A stretch of 55,521 nt of DNA from Magnetospirillum sp. SS-4 (GCF_902729425.1 NZ_CACVCH010000057.1:1-55521), one strand, 5' to 3'. Shown: positions 27,443 through 34,538, counted from the stretch's first letter. Program-made: numbers and translations. Notes: a model not told the origin generated them from the letters alone.

Positions 27443-28660
27443 ATGGACGTTGGACAGCGTGAAATTGAACTGCGTGGCGGACGAATTGTGCTGTACACGC
27501 GGGCAGATGACAGACACGGGATTTGGCAGGCGCGGTTTAGGCTGGGCACGGATCGCACGCTGGTTAGGCGCAGCACGAAGACGACGGACTTGGCGGAGGC
27601 GAAACGGACGGCGGAAGAGCTGTACGAGGAGCTGCGCTACAAGCAGCGCAACAATCATCCCCTGAAAGACCAGACCTTTAAGCTGCTTGCGGACGACTTT
27701 GTGCGGAAAACGGCGCGGGAGACGCTGGAAGGACGGCTGAGCAAGGGACGGCTGGTGCTGATTGAGGGCACGCTGAGGCGGTACTTGCTCCCATTTTTCG
27801 GCAAGCGACCGATTAACAGCATAACGACGGCGGATTTCAACGAGTACGACGAATGGCGGCTGGACTATTGGACACGGGGCTATGGCGCGGACAAGGTGGT
27901 GGCAACAGCGGCGGCAGTTCCATCCCCAAAAACGCTGGTGATGGAACAGAGCATCTTGCGGCAGATTTTGAAGCACGGGCTGGAGCAAGGTAGCTTGAAG
28001 CAGCTTGCGTTTATGCGGGCGAAACGGGCGAAGACGAACAGGCGCGGCGCATTTGACGTGAAGGAGTACAGGCTGTTGGTGCGGACGGCACGGCAGCGCA
28101 GCAACGAGGCTGAACACCCACGTGTAAAACGGGACAGGCAGCTTTTGGAACTGTACGTGCGCTTGCTGGTGGGCACGGGCATGAGGGTTGGCGAGGCACG
28201 TGGGCTGACATGGCGCGACGTTGAACTGATCCACACGGGCAACGGCAAGCTGACGGAGACGCTGCGGCTTTGGGTGGATGGCAAGACGGGCAAGCGGGCG
28301 GTGATTGGGACACGGGCGGCGAAGAACACGCTGAAGAAGCTATTGGCGCACTATGGCTGGAAGGACTTGGACGAAGCACGGGCGAACGGCAACGGGCTAT
28401 TTAGGAACAGCAAGGGCGAGGACATTGGCACGTTTGAGGTGGGCTTTGGCAAGCTGATGGAAGCAGCGGGCTTGGACAAGGACAGGCACGGCAACGCGAG
28501 GACGCTGTACAGCTTACGGCACACATACGCTACTTTTAGGCTACTGTACGGCGGCACGGACGTTTACTTGCTGGCGCGGAACATGGGCACGAGCGTGAAC
28601 ATGATTGAACAGCATTACGGGCACGTGAGCACGACGCTGGCGGCGGACAAGCTGATTTGA
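27443..28660 (+). CDS. int: Tyrosine recombinase (integrase) of element 1
   Basis: A 405-aa phage-type integrase. The N-terminal part (1-70) has an arm/AP2-like segment (GIWQARFRLGTDRTLVRRS). The core-binding domain is at about 75-200. The catalytic domain (205-405) has Arg248 in GTGMRVGEARGL, a box II of YSLRHTYAT (Arg359, His360; the first His of the usual HxLR is Tyr356) and the nucleophile Tyr392 in MIEQHYGHV. It differs from the element 2 copy at only 9 of 405 positions. It should catalyse site-specific integration at the TCGCGCTA core in rpsD. Its last 24 bp recur at 29238, where a cargo gene has been inserted. Confidence 0.95.
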   Translation: MDVGQREIELRGGRIVLYTRADDRHGIWQARFRLGTDRTLVRRSTKTTDLAEAKRTAEELYEELRYKQRNNHPLKDQTFKLLADDFVRKTARETLEGRLSKGRLVLIEGTLRRYLLPFFGKRPINSITTADFNEYDEWRLDYWTRGYGADKVVATAAAVPSPKTLVMEQSILRQILKHGLEQGSLKQLAFMRAKRAKTNRRGAFDVKEYRLLVRTARQRSNEAEHPRVKRDRQLLELYVRLLVGTGMRVGEARGLTWRDVELIHTGNGKLTETLRLWVDGKTGKRAVIGTRAAKNTLKKLLAHYGWKDLDEARANGNGLFRNSKGEDIGTFEVGFGKLMEAAGLDKDRHGNARTLYSLRHTYATFRLLYGGTDVYLLARNMGTSVNMIEQHYGHVSTTLAADKLI

Positions 28661-28663
28661 CGG
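28640..28663. repeat. 24-bp direct repeat at the integrase 3' end, left copy
   Basis: The end of the integrase gene, including its TGA, is repeated perfectly at 29238-29261. The pair brackets the extra receiver gene. Element 2 has only one copy, at the end of its integrase. Confidence 0.85.
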
Positions 28664-28807
28664 AGCGCGGCGGCTTGACGCACGAGAGGCTAAAACTATT
28701 GGATAGGTCTGTAACGCAATAGCATAGCTGGTAAGCGAAAAGCTTTATGCTGATAGACTTTTGGGGCATACGTAACGGTGAAAACACGTATGGCAAAGGT
28801 TGGGACA

Positions 28808-29230
28808 ATGACGCGGGCGTTGAGTTTTTTCATCATTGATGAAAGCAAAGCGAACATAGCGCTTATAACGGCTGCGCTTCATAAGCAAAACTACGACTGC
28901 GAAGTTCTATCTGAAAGCAATGTAGATTCGGCACTTGCACGGCTGATGGAGCTGAACAGAAACGACAAAAATTCTCTTCCAAATGTTATTCTGATTGGGC
29001 GGCTTGATAGCGATCTAAACGCAATTGGTGTGCTGTGCTATTTGAGCACTGCGAAAATTTCTGAGCATTCGGTGGCTGTGGTTATATGCGGGCATACGGA
29101 CTACAACGACAAGGCGCTGTACCTGAACAACGGCGCTGAGCACGTGATTGCGTGGCATTTTGATTGCAAGGAGCTTGAGGATGGGCTGCGCATTTTTGAG
29201 GAATACGCGGAGGAAATGGCTGCACAGTAG
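28808..29230 (+). CDS. Degenerate receiver-like protein, extra cargo of element 1
   Basis: A 140-aa protein from the ATG at 28808, which has AAAGG 8 nt upstream (28778 and 28790 are alternatives). It has the alternating strand-helix pattern of a receiver domain: ALSFFIIDESKAN, NVILIGRLDSDLNAIG and VAVVICGHTDYNDK, ending GAEHVIAWHFDCKELEDGL. The phosphoacceptor position is Gly64, the Thr/Ser position is Cys94 and the conserved Lys is Trp116. It therefore should not be phosphorylated in the normal way. It may be a pseudo-receiver that binds partners constitutively. It sits between 24-bp direct repeats and is absent from element 2. Confidence 0.75.
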   Translation: MTRALSFFIIDESKANIALITAALHKQNYDCEVLSESNVDSALARLMELNRNDKNSLPNVILIGRLDSDLNAIGVLCYLSTAKISEHSVAVVICGHTDYNDKALYLNNGAEHVIAWHFDCKELEDGLRIFEEYAEEMAAQ

Positions 29231-29237
29231 AAAATCT

Positions 29238-29261
29238 GCGGCGGACAAGCTGATTTGACGG
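29238..29261. repeat. 24-bp direct repeat of the integrase 3' end, right copy
   Basis: A perfect copy of 28640-28663. From here onward the sequence again matches the region that directly follows the integrase in element 2. Confidence 0.85.
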
Positions 29262-29272
29262 GCAAATCAGCG

Positions 29273-29291
29273 AACATACTTGATGTATGTT
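29273..29291. repeat. AACATAC hairpin, copy 1 of 4
   Basis: Perfect inverted repeat with AACATAC and GTATGTT arms and loop TTGAT. Other copies are at 31363, 34199 and 36296, two per element, always followed by GG. The stem-loop reads ACTTGATG across the 5' stem end and loop, resembling the CTTG-ATA nick core of pC194/phiX174-type Rep proteins. It is a possible origin or protein-binding site. Confidence 0.6.
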
Positions 29292-29352
29292 GGAGGCAAA
29301 TGGCGGCCGGATTTTTTGAGCAGATCGGCGACGACGCTGCATAAATAGTGGC

Positions 29353-29607
29353 ATGAAGGCACGAGAGATATTGGACGCTGACGCTTGGCTGGCGCGGAAG
29401 AAGGAACGCAGGGGCGAGACGATTAGCGATGAACGACGGCAATTGATGGCAATGATCTACAGCGACACGACGCTGGAACGGGAACAGCTTGAGCTTGAAC
29501 GGGCGAGATTGGAGCTTGGGCAGATAAAGGCTGAGATAATGAAAACAAAGGCGGAGGCAGTCAAAGACACAGCCCAAGCAAAATACAGTTGCAGGAAAAG
29601 TTACTAA
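29353..29607 (+). CDS. Highly charged coiled-coil protein, 84 aa (element 1)
   Basis: Starts MKAREILDADAWLARKKERR. A long helix follows (LEREQLELERARLELGQIK) with heptad spacing typical of a coiled coil. Residues 1-60 are almost identical to the element 2 protein at 34278, and the last 20 residues diverge completely. No clear Shine-Dalgarno precedes the ATG. Instead TTGAGC and CATAAA lie just upstream, which could give a leaderless mRNA. I do not recognise the family. It may act in replication or copy control, judging only from its place beside the iterons and rep. Confidence 0.7.
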   Translation: MKAREILDADAWLARKKERRGETISDERRQLMAMIYSDTTLEREQLELERARLELGQIKAEIMKTKAEAVKDTAQAKYSCRKSY

Positions 29608-29733
29608 ACTTAAATACTTTCATTTATCATTTTATACTTGAAAACAGCTATTTTACTTGGTTTTTTTGAAGCTAACTTGGGCAGGTGAAATTCTACAGTT
29701 TGTATAATATAGTTACCAACTATTCTTCATCAT

Positions 29734-29845
29734 CCATAATCACCAAATTCCATAATCACCAAATTCCATAATCACCAAATTCCATAATCAATAAATTCCA
29801 CATCCATCATCGTCCACAGTCGTAAAACTCCATAGTCACTAAATT
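29734..29845. repeat. Iteron-like tandem repeats downstream of rep (element 1)
   Basis: Three perfect head-to-tail 16-bp units CCATAATCACCAAATT start at 29734, 29750 and 29766. A variant follows at 29782-29797 and another, spaced, at 29830-29845. They lie in an AT-rich non-coding stretch of about 300 bp between two convergent genes. Such iterons commonly mark replication origins or partition sites. Element 2 lacks them. Confidence 0.75.
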
Positions 29846-29910
29846 CAAAGACCTTAACACCGTTACAGCAATCAGATTGGATAATAGTTTAATAGTCAGG
29901 CGTAGCCTGA

Positions 29911-30798
29911 TTACGTATATCGTCTTGTTTTCAGCCCCTGAAATCCGTTGCAACTCTCCACAGCCATAACAACTGACTTGGCGATAATCGGACTATATAA
30001 AGTTGAATATTGAGTGCGAGTGAATTGTTTTGAATTATCGTCGCTTGCGACGCTGACCGAATGCTGCAATCTGAACTTAAGCATATAGGTAGCTATATCG
30101 TGTAAATTGTCCGTGTGCGACTTGTCGTCACGCAACTTGGTAAAATCCACTTGATAGCTATTTTGGTATATTTTTCGCAGTTCGCCCTCTATGTCGTACT
30201 TTTCATTTTTGAACTTCGGCATACATATAACAGCATGAAAATGAAGAAGAAAACTTGGCGATTTTTTATCTTTGTCGTAGCCGAGTGCCGAAAGCGTATT
30301 CACTTTTCGGTCGGATAGTTTCTCATCAGCAGCAATCGCGTGAATTTCATAAGCGCCCAAAAGTCTGATGTTTTCATCAGCGAAGAGCTGAAGTTTGTCC
30401 AAATCATTATCAAGCTTCTTTTTCAATTTCTTAATAAGCGTCAGATTTATGTCCGCTGAATTGTAGTGGACCTCGTGCAGAATTGTAAGGAAGCGCAGCT
30501 TGTCAGCATCCACGTTGCCAAAATTTTCAATCATACTTTGAGCAAATAACTCTTGCTGGGCATGACGACATTTAGGACAGAACGGATTATTGCAAGGGTG
30601 GCGTCCTGTGCAATTTAGTATTCTCAAAGCAAGTGTTGTGGCTTTTTTATCGGAAAAATCTGTACACAAATTTTCAACCACATATTTCCGTTGACGTATT
30701 TTGCCTTCAGCGTAGTCACCAATTTTTTCTGTGTATCTGTATTTCTGTTCAAATGCAGACTGATTTTGAATTTCAGCGATGGTAAATTTCTTTGTCAT
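29911..30798 (-). CDS. rep: HUH-type rolling-circle Rep protein (element 1)
   Basis: A 295-aa protein from the ATG at 30798, which overlaps the stop of the small upstream ORF (ATGA). A zinc-finger-like cluster has Cys63, Cys69, Cys74 and Cys77 (CNNPFCPKCRHAQQ). Rep motif 1 is LRFLTILHEVHYN (102-113), motif 2 is LLHFHAVI with His186 and His188, and motif 3 is ATYMLKF with Tyr238 and Lys241. This layout fits the Rep_1 (pC194/pUB110-like) family, which nicks one strand at a double-strand origin to start rolling-circle replication. It is only about 40 percent similar by eye to the element 2 Rep. A hairpin with arms TCAGGC/GCCTGA lies right after its stop. Confidence 0.85.
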   Translation of the reverse strand: MTKKFTIAEIQNQSAFEQKYRYTEKIGDYAEGKIRQRKYVVENLCTDFSDKKATTLALRILNCTGRHPCNNPFCPKCRHAQQELFAQSMIENFGNVDADKLRFLTILHEVHYNSADINLTLIKKLKKKLDNDLDKLQLFADENIRLLGAYEIHAIAADEKLSDRKVNTLSALGYDKDKKSPSFLLHFHAVICMPKFKNEKYDIEGELRKIYQNSYQVDFTKLRDDKSHTDNLHDIATYMLKFRLQHSVSVASDDNSKQFTRTQYSTLYSPIIAKSVVMAVESCNGFQGLKTRRYT

Positions 30799-30911
30799 TT
30801 TACGGTCTTCTTTGAACAACACACGGTCAACATGATTGCATAGATGGCGAGCACTTCAATACTTGCCATCTTTCCATTAAATCCATATTCAACTAATTTT
30901 TCTCGCTCCAT
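30795..30911 (-). CDS. Conserved 38-aa small ORF ahead of rep (element 1)
   Basis: ATG at 30911 with GGAGA 6 nt upstream. The stop TGA overlaps the rep ATG, so translation of rep is probably coupled to it. The translation begins MEREKLVEYGFNGKMASIEV, continues LAIYAIMLTVCC and ends KKTVK. Element 2 has a 38-aa ORF of exactly the same length at the same place. They share 14 of 38 positions without gaps (the GF.G and LA.YAI..T..C pattern), although the DNA differs. Conservation of length and pattern argues for a real gene: a leader peptide or a small membrane-associated regulator. Confidence 0.7.
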   Translation of the reverse strand: MEREKLVEYGFNGKMASIEVLAIYAIMLTVCCSKKTVK

Positions 30912-30939
30912 TGTCTATCTCCATAAATAACAGCGCTAC

Positions 30940-31009
30940 ATGCGCAGCGGTATTTATGACGGACGACGATAAATATTGATGGGAAACTCAAAATATCTTT
31001 GGAGACATT
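30940..31009. promoter_or_regulatory. Conserved divergent control region between rep operon and the 92-aa gene
   Basis: Almost identical to 35811-35880 in element 2, although the rep genes beside it differ. It includes GCGC-tacat-GCGC symmetry and ATTTAT (11 nt) ATAAAT inverted arms, then TTGGAGACATT as the ribosome site of the 92-aa gene. It is a likely common operator/promoter region for both directions. Confidence 0.55.
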
Positions 31010-31288
31010 ATGAACGCATTACAACACGCATATATTACCTTAAAATCCAACGACTTAACTGATGGACAGTACGATTTTAGCAGGAAGTGGCTGGGACGTG
31101 ACAGGAGCTATTACGGAAGCATGAAGGCGAGGCAGCGGCAAGCTGGACTGCGGACAATGCTGGCACTTGCGGGCAATCTGACGAAGGCGCTGGTTCGGGC
31201 GAAGGCTGAACGGCGTGGCAATGACGCGGCGGTGCTGGAGAAACTGAGTGGTCGCATTTGGGACGGCGTGATGGCTGGACGGGCTTGA
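31010..31288 (+). CDS. Small conserved protein, 92 aa (DUF6626-like), element 1
   Basis: Basic, helical protein: MNALQHAYITLKSNDLTDGQ, YDFSRKWLGRDRSYYGSMKA, then LAGNLTKALVRAKAERRG. It has a good GGAG ribosome site. It is identical in amino-acid sequence to the copy at 35881 in element 2. From memory it resembles the DUF6626 family of alphaproteobacteria, which has no known function. The WLGRDRSYYGSMKAR segment looks like a short DNA-binding helix-turn-helix, so a regulator of the divergent rep operon is plausible. That role is inferred. Confidence 0.75.
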   Translation: MNALQHAYITLKSNDLTDGQYDFSRKWLGRDRSYYGSMKARQRQAGLRTMLALAGNLTKALVRAKAERRGNDAAVLEKLSGRIWDGVMAGRA

Positions 31289-31723
31289 ACAGCTCGGCGG
31301 CCACGCGGATCAACTTGTCGTGTAACACGACAACTTCGGTGGGCTTGAACAGCACGGCAGCGAACATACTTGCTGTATGTTGGTGCGGATCGGTGCGGAC
31401 ACGGCGGAAACGCAATTGCACTGCCCTACTCCATTTTTCCCAACGCGCATTGCGTCGGAAACGCACACTACAGCAGCAAAGCAACTTTGGGAGCTACCTA
31501 CACACAGCGCAGTGCAAAACTGCGCTGTGTGACGACGAGCGGAGCTTGGCGGTTGAATTTGAGCTGCACCGAGCACCGAAAACGCAGTCAGGTTTAGTAC
31601 ACATACATTATATGAAAATGCGCTGCATAGGACAATGATTACAGCAACTTACAGATATATCGGTCACTGATGCACTGACATAGACATTACTGTACTGCAA
31701 GCGAACGACTTGGAGTACAGGAC
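31289..31723. other. Structured, conserved non-coding region (element 1)
   Basis: No convincing ORF over 435 bp, yet the right-hand 380 bp is nearly identical in element 2 (36270-36656). It contains a near-perfect palindrome TTGTCGTGT-A-ACACGACAA (31315-31333), an AACATAC hairpin (31363-31381) and a long 12-bp hairpin (31501-31531). The phrase GGGCTTGAACAGC is repeated on both sides of the first palindrome. Candidates are an origin of replication (single- or double-strand), an ncRNA, or both. Confidence 0.6.
31501..31531. repeat. Perfect 12-bp-arm hairpin, element 1 copy
   Basis: Arms CACACAGCGCAG (31501-31512) and CTGCGCTGTGTG (31520-31531) with loop TGCAAAA. It has no T-run, so it is not a standard terminator. 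The identical structure is at 36434-36464. Confidence 0.8.
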
Positions 31724-32167
31724 ATGACTGCATTGGCGAAATTGAAGCTGACGACTGCGACGCGCAAAACGGAGAAGCTGAGCGCGGAACAGTACACGCG
31801 ACAGCGCATGCTGGCGAACTTGGCGGAACAGCTTGGCATGGCGCGGGCGATGCTGGATGGCTCGGCCTTCACTGTTAAGCAGACGCGATACAAGACGGAC
31901 GAGAACGGCGAGCGCATTGGGTACGAGCGCAGCAAGCGGCTGCGTCAGTGGTTCTGGCAGGATGCTGACGGCAACTGGCTGTTGGAACTGCGCTACGGGA
32001 ACAAGCTTCTGAAGCTGAGCGGCGACAGCACGGCGGTGCTGGTGGGCAAGCTGGAGCAGCTTGCGGGCGTGATCGAGACGCTGATCGAGGCTGTGGCGGC
32101 GGGCGAACTGGACAAGGCGCTGGCGGCGGCGAAGAAGGAGCGCATGGCAACGCTGCGGAAGGGCTGA
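31724..32167 (+). CDS. Conserved protein, 147 aa (DUF6641-like), element 1
   Basis: Starts MTALAKLKLTTATRKTEKLS after a GGAG site. It has a helical N-terminus (RQRMLANLAEQLGMARAMLD), a central strand-rich part (RLRQWFWQDADGNWLLELRY) and a C-terminal helical pair (LEQLAGVIETLIEAVAAGEL) ending in lysines. The element 2 copy differs at about a dozen positions. From memory this is the DUF6641 family seen in Rhodospirillales, with no known function. It is the last gene before the att core in both elements, a usual place for an integration-associated or DNA-binding protein. Confidence 0.75.
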   Translation: MTALAKLKLTTATRKTEKLSAEQYTRQRMLANLAEQLGMARAMLDGSAFTVKQTRYKTDENGERIGYERSKRLRQWFWQDADGNWLLELRYGNKLLKLSGDSTAVLVGKLEQLAGVIETLIEAVAAGELDKALAAAKKERMATLRKG

Positions 32168-32287
32168 CGATGCAAAGGTGGTAGATTGCGACTATGCTTT
32201 TGGGGTATAACAGGTATGAAGCTGACAGCATTTTAATGCGCAAAAAACGCAATACATCCAATGCATTACTCGCATTAGATGTATAAT

Positions 32288-32295
32288 TCGCGCTA
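32288..32295. repeat. Attachment-site core, middle, copy 2 of 3
   Basis: TCGCGCTA at the junction of the two elements. The left side (GTATAAT) matches the right end of element 2 and the right side (ACAC) matches the left end of element 1, as expected for tandem integration. Confidence 0.85.
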
Positions 32296-32345
32296 ACACA
32301 CATCACCAAATTCTGCGGTAACGCAGGGTTTGGAACGTGACGAAG

Positions 32346-32380
32346 AAGCTGCTCGGCACAAGGTGTTGGGCAGCTTTTTT
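32346..32380 (+). terminator. Element-borne intrinsic terminator at the left end of element 2
   Basis: Arms AAGCTGC (32346-32352) and GCAGCTT (32370-32376), then a T-run. Equivalent to 26865-26899. Confidence 0.75.
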
Positions 32381-32402
32381 GTTGGCTGGGGGGAGGCTGA
32401 AA

Positions 32403-32849
32403 ATGGCGCGAGAAGCGGAGGTGCTATTTGTTGAAGATAGCGAGTGTTACGCGCATCTTTTTGAAATTATTGTTGGTCAGATTGAATATAAATGCAGATT
32501 AGACAAAGCTGTTAATGGCGCAGAGGCAATAAGGAAATTAAAGGAGCGCTTTGAAAGCGAGGACACCTTTTACGACGTTGTTATCACAGACTTACATATG
32601 AACTTTATTAATGGCATTGAGCTTACAAAATACATACGATCGCTTTACGCAAATATGAATATCCCAATTGTTGTTATGTCATCGCAGGACGCAAGCGAAG
32701 TTGGCATGTTGGCGCACGATGCTGGCGCGAACCGCTTTATACAAAAACCGGCACATATTGACGAGCTATTCCAAGCCATTACCAATGTCATATCTGATTT
32801 TATAGTTAAAATTGGACATGACATTGAGCGACGAAAAGTTGACAATTAG
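32403..32849 (+). CDS. Stand-alone receiver (CheY-like) protein, cargo of element 2
   Basis: 148 aa from the ATG at 32403, which has GGAGG 6 nt upstream. A GTG at 32337 lies before the terminator hairpin and is unlikely. It is a single receiver domain with all key residues: Glu11-Asp12 in VLFVEDS, Asp63 in VVITDLHMN, Ser93 in VVMSSQD and Lys115 in RFIQKPAHI. It has no output domain. It holds the same slot as the receiver gene of element 1 but the sequences are only distantly alike, so the cargo has been exchanged. The codons are AT-rich, even compared with the neighbouring integrase. Confidence 0.85.
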   Translation: MAREAEVLFVEDSECYAHLFEIIVGQIEYKCRLDKAVNGAEAIRKLKERFESEDTFYDVVITDLHMNFINGIELTKYIRSLYANMNIPIVVMSSQDASEVGMLAHDAGANRFIQKPAHIDELFQAITNVISDFIVKIGHDIERRKVDN

Positions 32850-32966
32850 CACAATAGCTTGGAATGACTGTATTAATAGTGAATACCATTACTATTGCTG
32901 GGAGAATTTCTGAAATTTAGACGCTATACTAACACATAGCTAACACGCACTTTTGAAGGTGCAGCT

Positions 32967-34184
32967 ATGGACGTTGGACAGCGTGAAATTGAACTGCGTG
33001 GCGGACGGATTGTACTGTACACGCGGGCTGATGACAGACACGGCATATGGCAGGCGCGGTTTAGGCTGGGCACTGAACGGACGCTGGTTAGGCGCAGCAC
33101 GAAGACGACGGACTTGGCGGAGGCGAAGCGGACAGCGGAGGAGCTGTACGAGGAACTGCGCTATAAGCAGCGGAACAATCACCCCCTGAAAGATCAAACG
33201 TTTAAGCAGCTTGCGGAGGACTTTGTCAGAAAGTCGGCGCGAGACACGCTGGAAGGACGCTTGAGCAAGGGCAGATTGGTGCTGATTGAGGGCACGCTGA
33301 GGCGGTACTTGCTCCCATTTTTCGGCAAGCGACCGATTAACAGCATAACGACGGCGGATTTCAACGAGTACGACGAATGGCGGCTGGACTATTGGACGCG
33401 GGGCTACGGTGCGGACAAGGTGGTTGCAACATCGGCGGCAGTGCCCTCGGCGAAAACGCTGGTGATGGAACAGAGCATATTGCGGCAGATTTTGAAGCAC
33501 GGGCTGGAGCAAGGCAGCTTGAAGCAGCTTGCGTTTATGCGGGCGAAACGGGCGAAGACGAACAGGCGCGGCGCATTTGACGTGAAGGAGTACAGGCTGT
33601 TGGTGCGGACAGCACGGCAGCGCAGCAACCAGGCGGAACATCCACGTGTGAAGCGAGACAGGCAGCTTTTGGAGCTGTACGTGCGCTTGCTGGTGGGCAC
33701 GGGCATGAGGGTTGGCGAGGCACGCGGGCTGACATGGCGCGACGTTGAACTGATCCACACGGGCAACGGCAAGCTGACGGAGACGCTGCGGCTTTGGGTG
33801 GATGGCAAGACGGGCAAGCGGGCGGTGATTGGGACACGGGCGGCGAAGAACACGCTGAAGAAGCTGTTGGCGCATTACGGCTGGAAGGATTTGGACGAGG
33901 CACGGGCGAACGGCAACGGGCTATTTAGGAACAGCAAGGGCGAGGACATTGGCACGTTTGAGGTGGGCTTTGGCAAGCTGATGGAAGCAGCGGGCTTGGA
34001 CAAGGACAGGCACGGCAACGCGAGGACGCTGTACAGCTTGCGGCACACATATGCCACTTTTAGGCTACTGTACGGCGGCACGGACATTTACTTGCTGGCG
34101 CGGAACATGGGCACGAGCGTGAACATGATTGAACAGCATTACGGGCACGTGAGCACGACGCTGGCGGCTGACAAGCTGATTTGA
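32967..34184 (+). CDS. int: Tyrosine recombinase (integrase) of element 2
   Basis: A 405-aa protein, near-identical to the element 1 integrase. Differences by eye are conservative (for example Asp37 to Glu, Thr90 to Ser, Val374 to Ile). The catalytic Arg248, RHT at 359-361 and Tyr392 are unchanged. Both integrases should therefore recognise the same core and could excise either or both elements. The leader sequence is the same as in element 1. Confidence 0.95.
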   Translation: MDVGQREIELRGGRIVLYTRADDRHGIWQARFRLGTERTLVRRSTKTTDLAEAKRTAEELYEELRYKQRNNHPLKDQTFKQLAEDFVRKSARDTLEGRLSKGRLVLIEGTLRRYLLPFFGKRPINSITTADFNEYDEWRLDYWTRGYGADKVVATSAAVPSAKTLVMEQSILRQILKHGLEQGSLKQLAFMRAKRAKTNRRGAFDVKEYRLLVRTARQRSNQAEHPRVKRDRQLLELYVRLLVGTGMRVGEARGLTWRDVELIHTGNGKLTETLRLWVDGKTGKRAVIGTRAAKNTLKKLLAHYGWKDLDEARANGNGLFRNSKGEDIGTFEVGFGKLMEAAGLDKDRHGNARTLYSLRHTYATFRLLYGGTDIYLLARNMGTSVNMIEQHYGHVSTTLAADKLI

Positions 34185-34198
34185 CGGGCAGATTGACG

Positions 34199-34217
34199 AA
34201 CATACTTGATGTATGTT
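34199..34217. repeat. AACATAC hairpin, copy 3 of 4 (element 2)
   Basis: Arms AACATAC and GTATGTT with loop TTGAT, 15 bp after the integrase stop. The same arrangement follows the right 24-bp repeat in element 1. Confidence 0.6.
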
Positions 34218-34277
34218 GGCGGCAATGGCGGCCGGATTTTTTGAGCAGATTGGCGACCACGCTGCATAAATAGTGGC

Positions 34278-34538
34278 ATGAAGGCGCGAGAGATATTGGA
34301 CGCTGACGCTTGGCTGGCGCGGAAGAAGGAGCGCAGGGGCGAGACGATTAGCGACGAGCGACGGCAATTGATGGCAATGATTTACAGCGACGCGACGCTG
34401 GAACGGGAACAGCTTGAGCTTGAACGGGCGCGATTGGAGCTTGGACAGATAAAGGCTGACATAATAAAAGCAAAGGCAGTGGCAGCGAAAAATAACGCTG
34501 AAGCAAATGAAACTGAAATGTCTGCGAAGCACTTTTGA
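34278..34538 (+). CDS. Highly charged coiled-coil protein, 86 aa (element 2)
   Basis: Residues 1-60 match the element 1 protein at 29353 with one or two changes (MIYSDATLEREQLELERARL). The tail is different (AVAAKNNAEANETEMSAKHF). The point of divergence marks the left border of the exchanged replication module. No Shine-Dalgarno is visible. The same CATAAAT hexamer region lies just upstream of the ATG. Confidence 0.7.
   Translation: MKAREILDADAWLARKKERRGETISDERRQLMAMIYSDATLEREQLELERARLELGQIKADIIKAKAVAAKNNAEANETEMSAKHF

Larger units (their letters stand above)
26807..32287. mobile_element. Integrative element 1 (about 5.48 kb) inserted at the 3' end of rpsD
   Basis: Bounded by TCGCGCTA at 26807 and 32288. 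Base composition drops clearly below the flanking chromosome. Gene order: terminator, receiver protein, tyrosine recombinase, second receiver protein (extra insert), charged 84-aa protein, iterons, then rep and a 38-aa ORF on the minus strand, a 92-aa protein, a structured non-coding region and a 147-aa protein. I infer an element that integrates by its own recombinase at rpsD and can replicate through a single-stranded intermediate. There are no conjugation or virion genes. Its sister copy follows immediately. Confidence 0.85.

Noticed and set aside
29734-29845. Short repeats as a CRISPR array
   Set aside because: The units follow head to tail with no spacers, are 16 bp long and no cas genes are present. 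Iterons fit better.
31258-31638. Frames of about 75-130 codons inside the structured non-coding region
   Set aside because: They are not kept in frame between the two elements, and their translations are Cys/Ser/Arg-rich shadows of hairpins.
32337-32402. GTG at 32337 as start of the element 2 receiver
   Set aside because: It lies before a strong terminator hairpin with a T-run, while the ATG at 32403 has a good GGAGG site.
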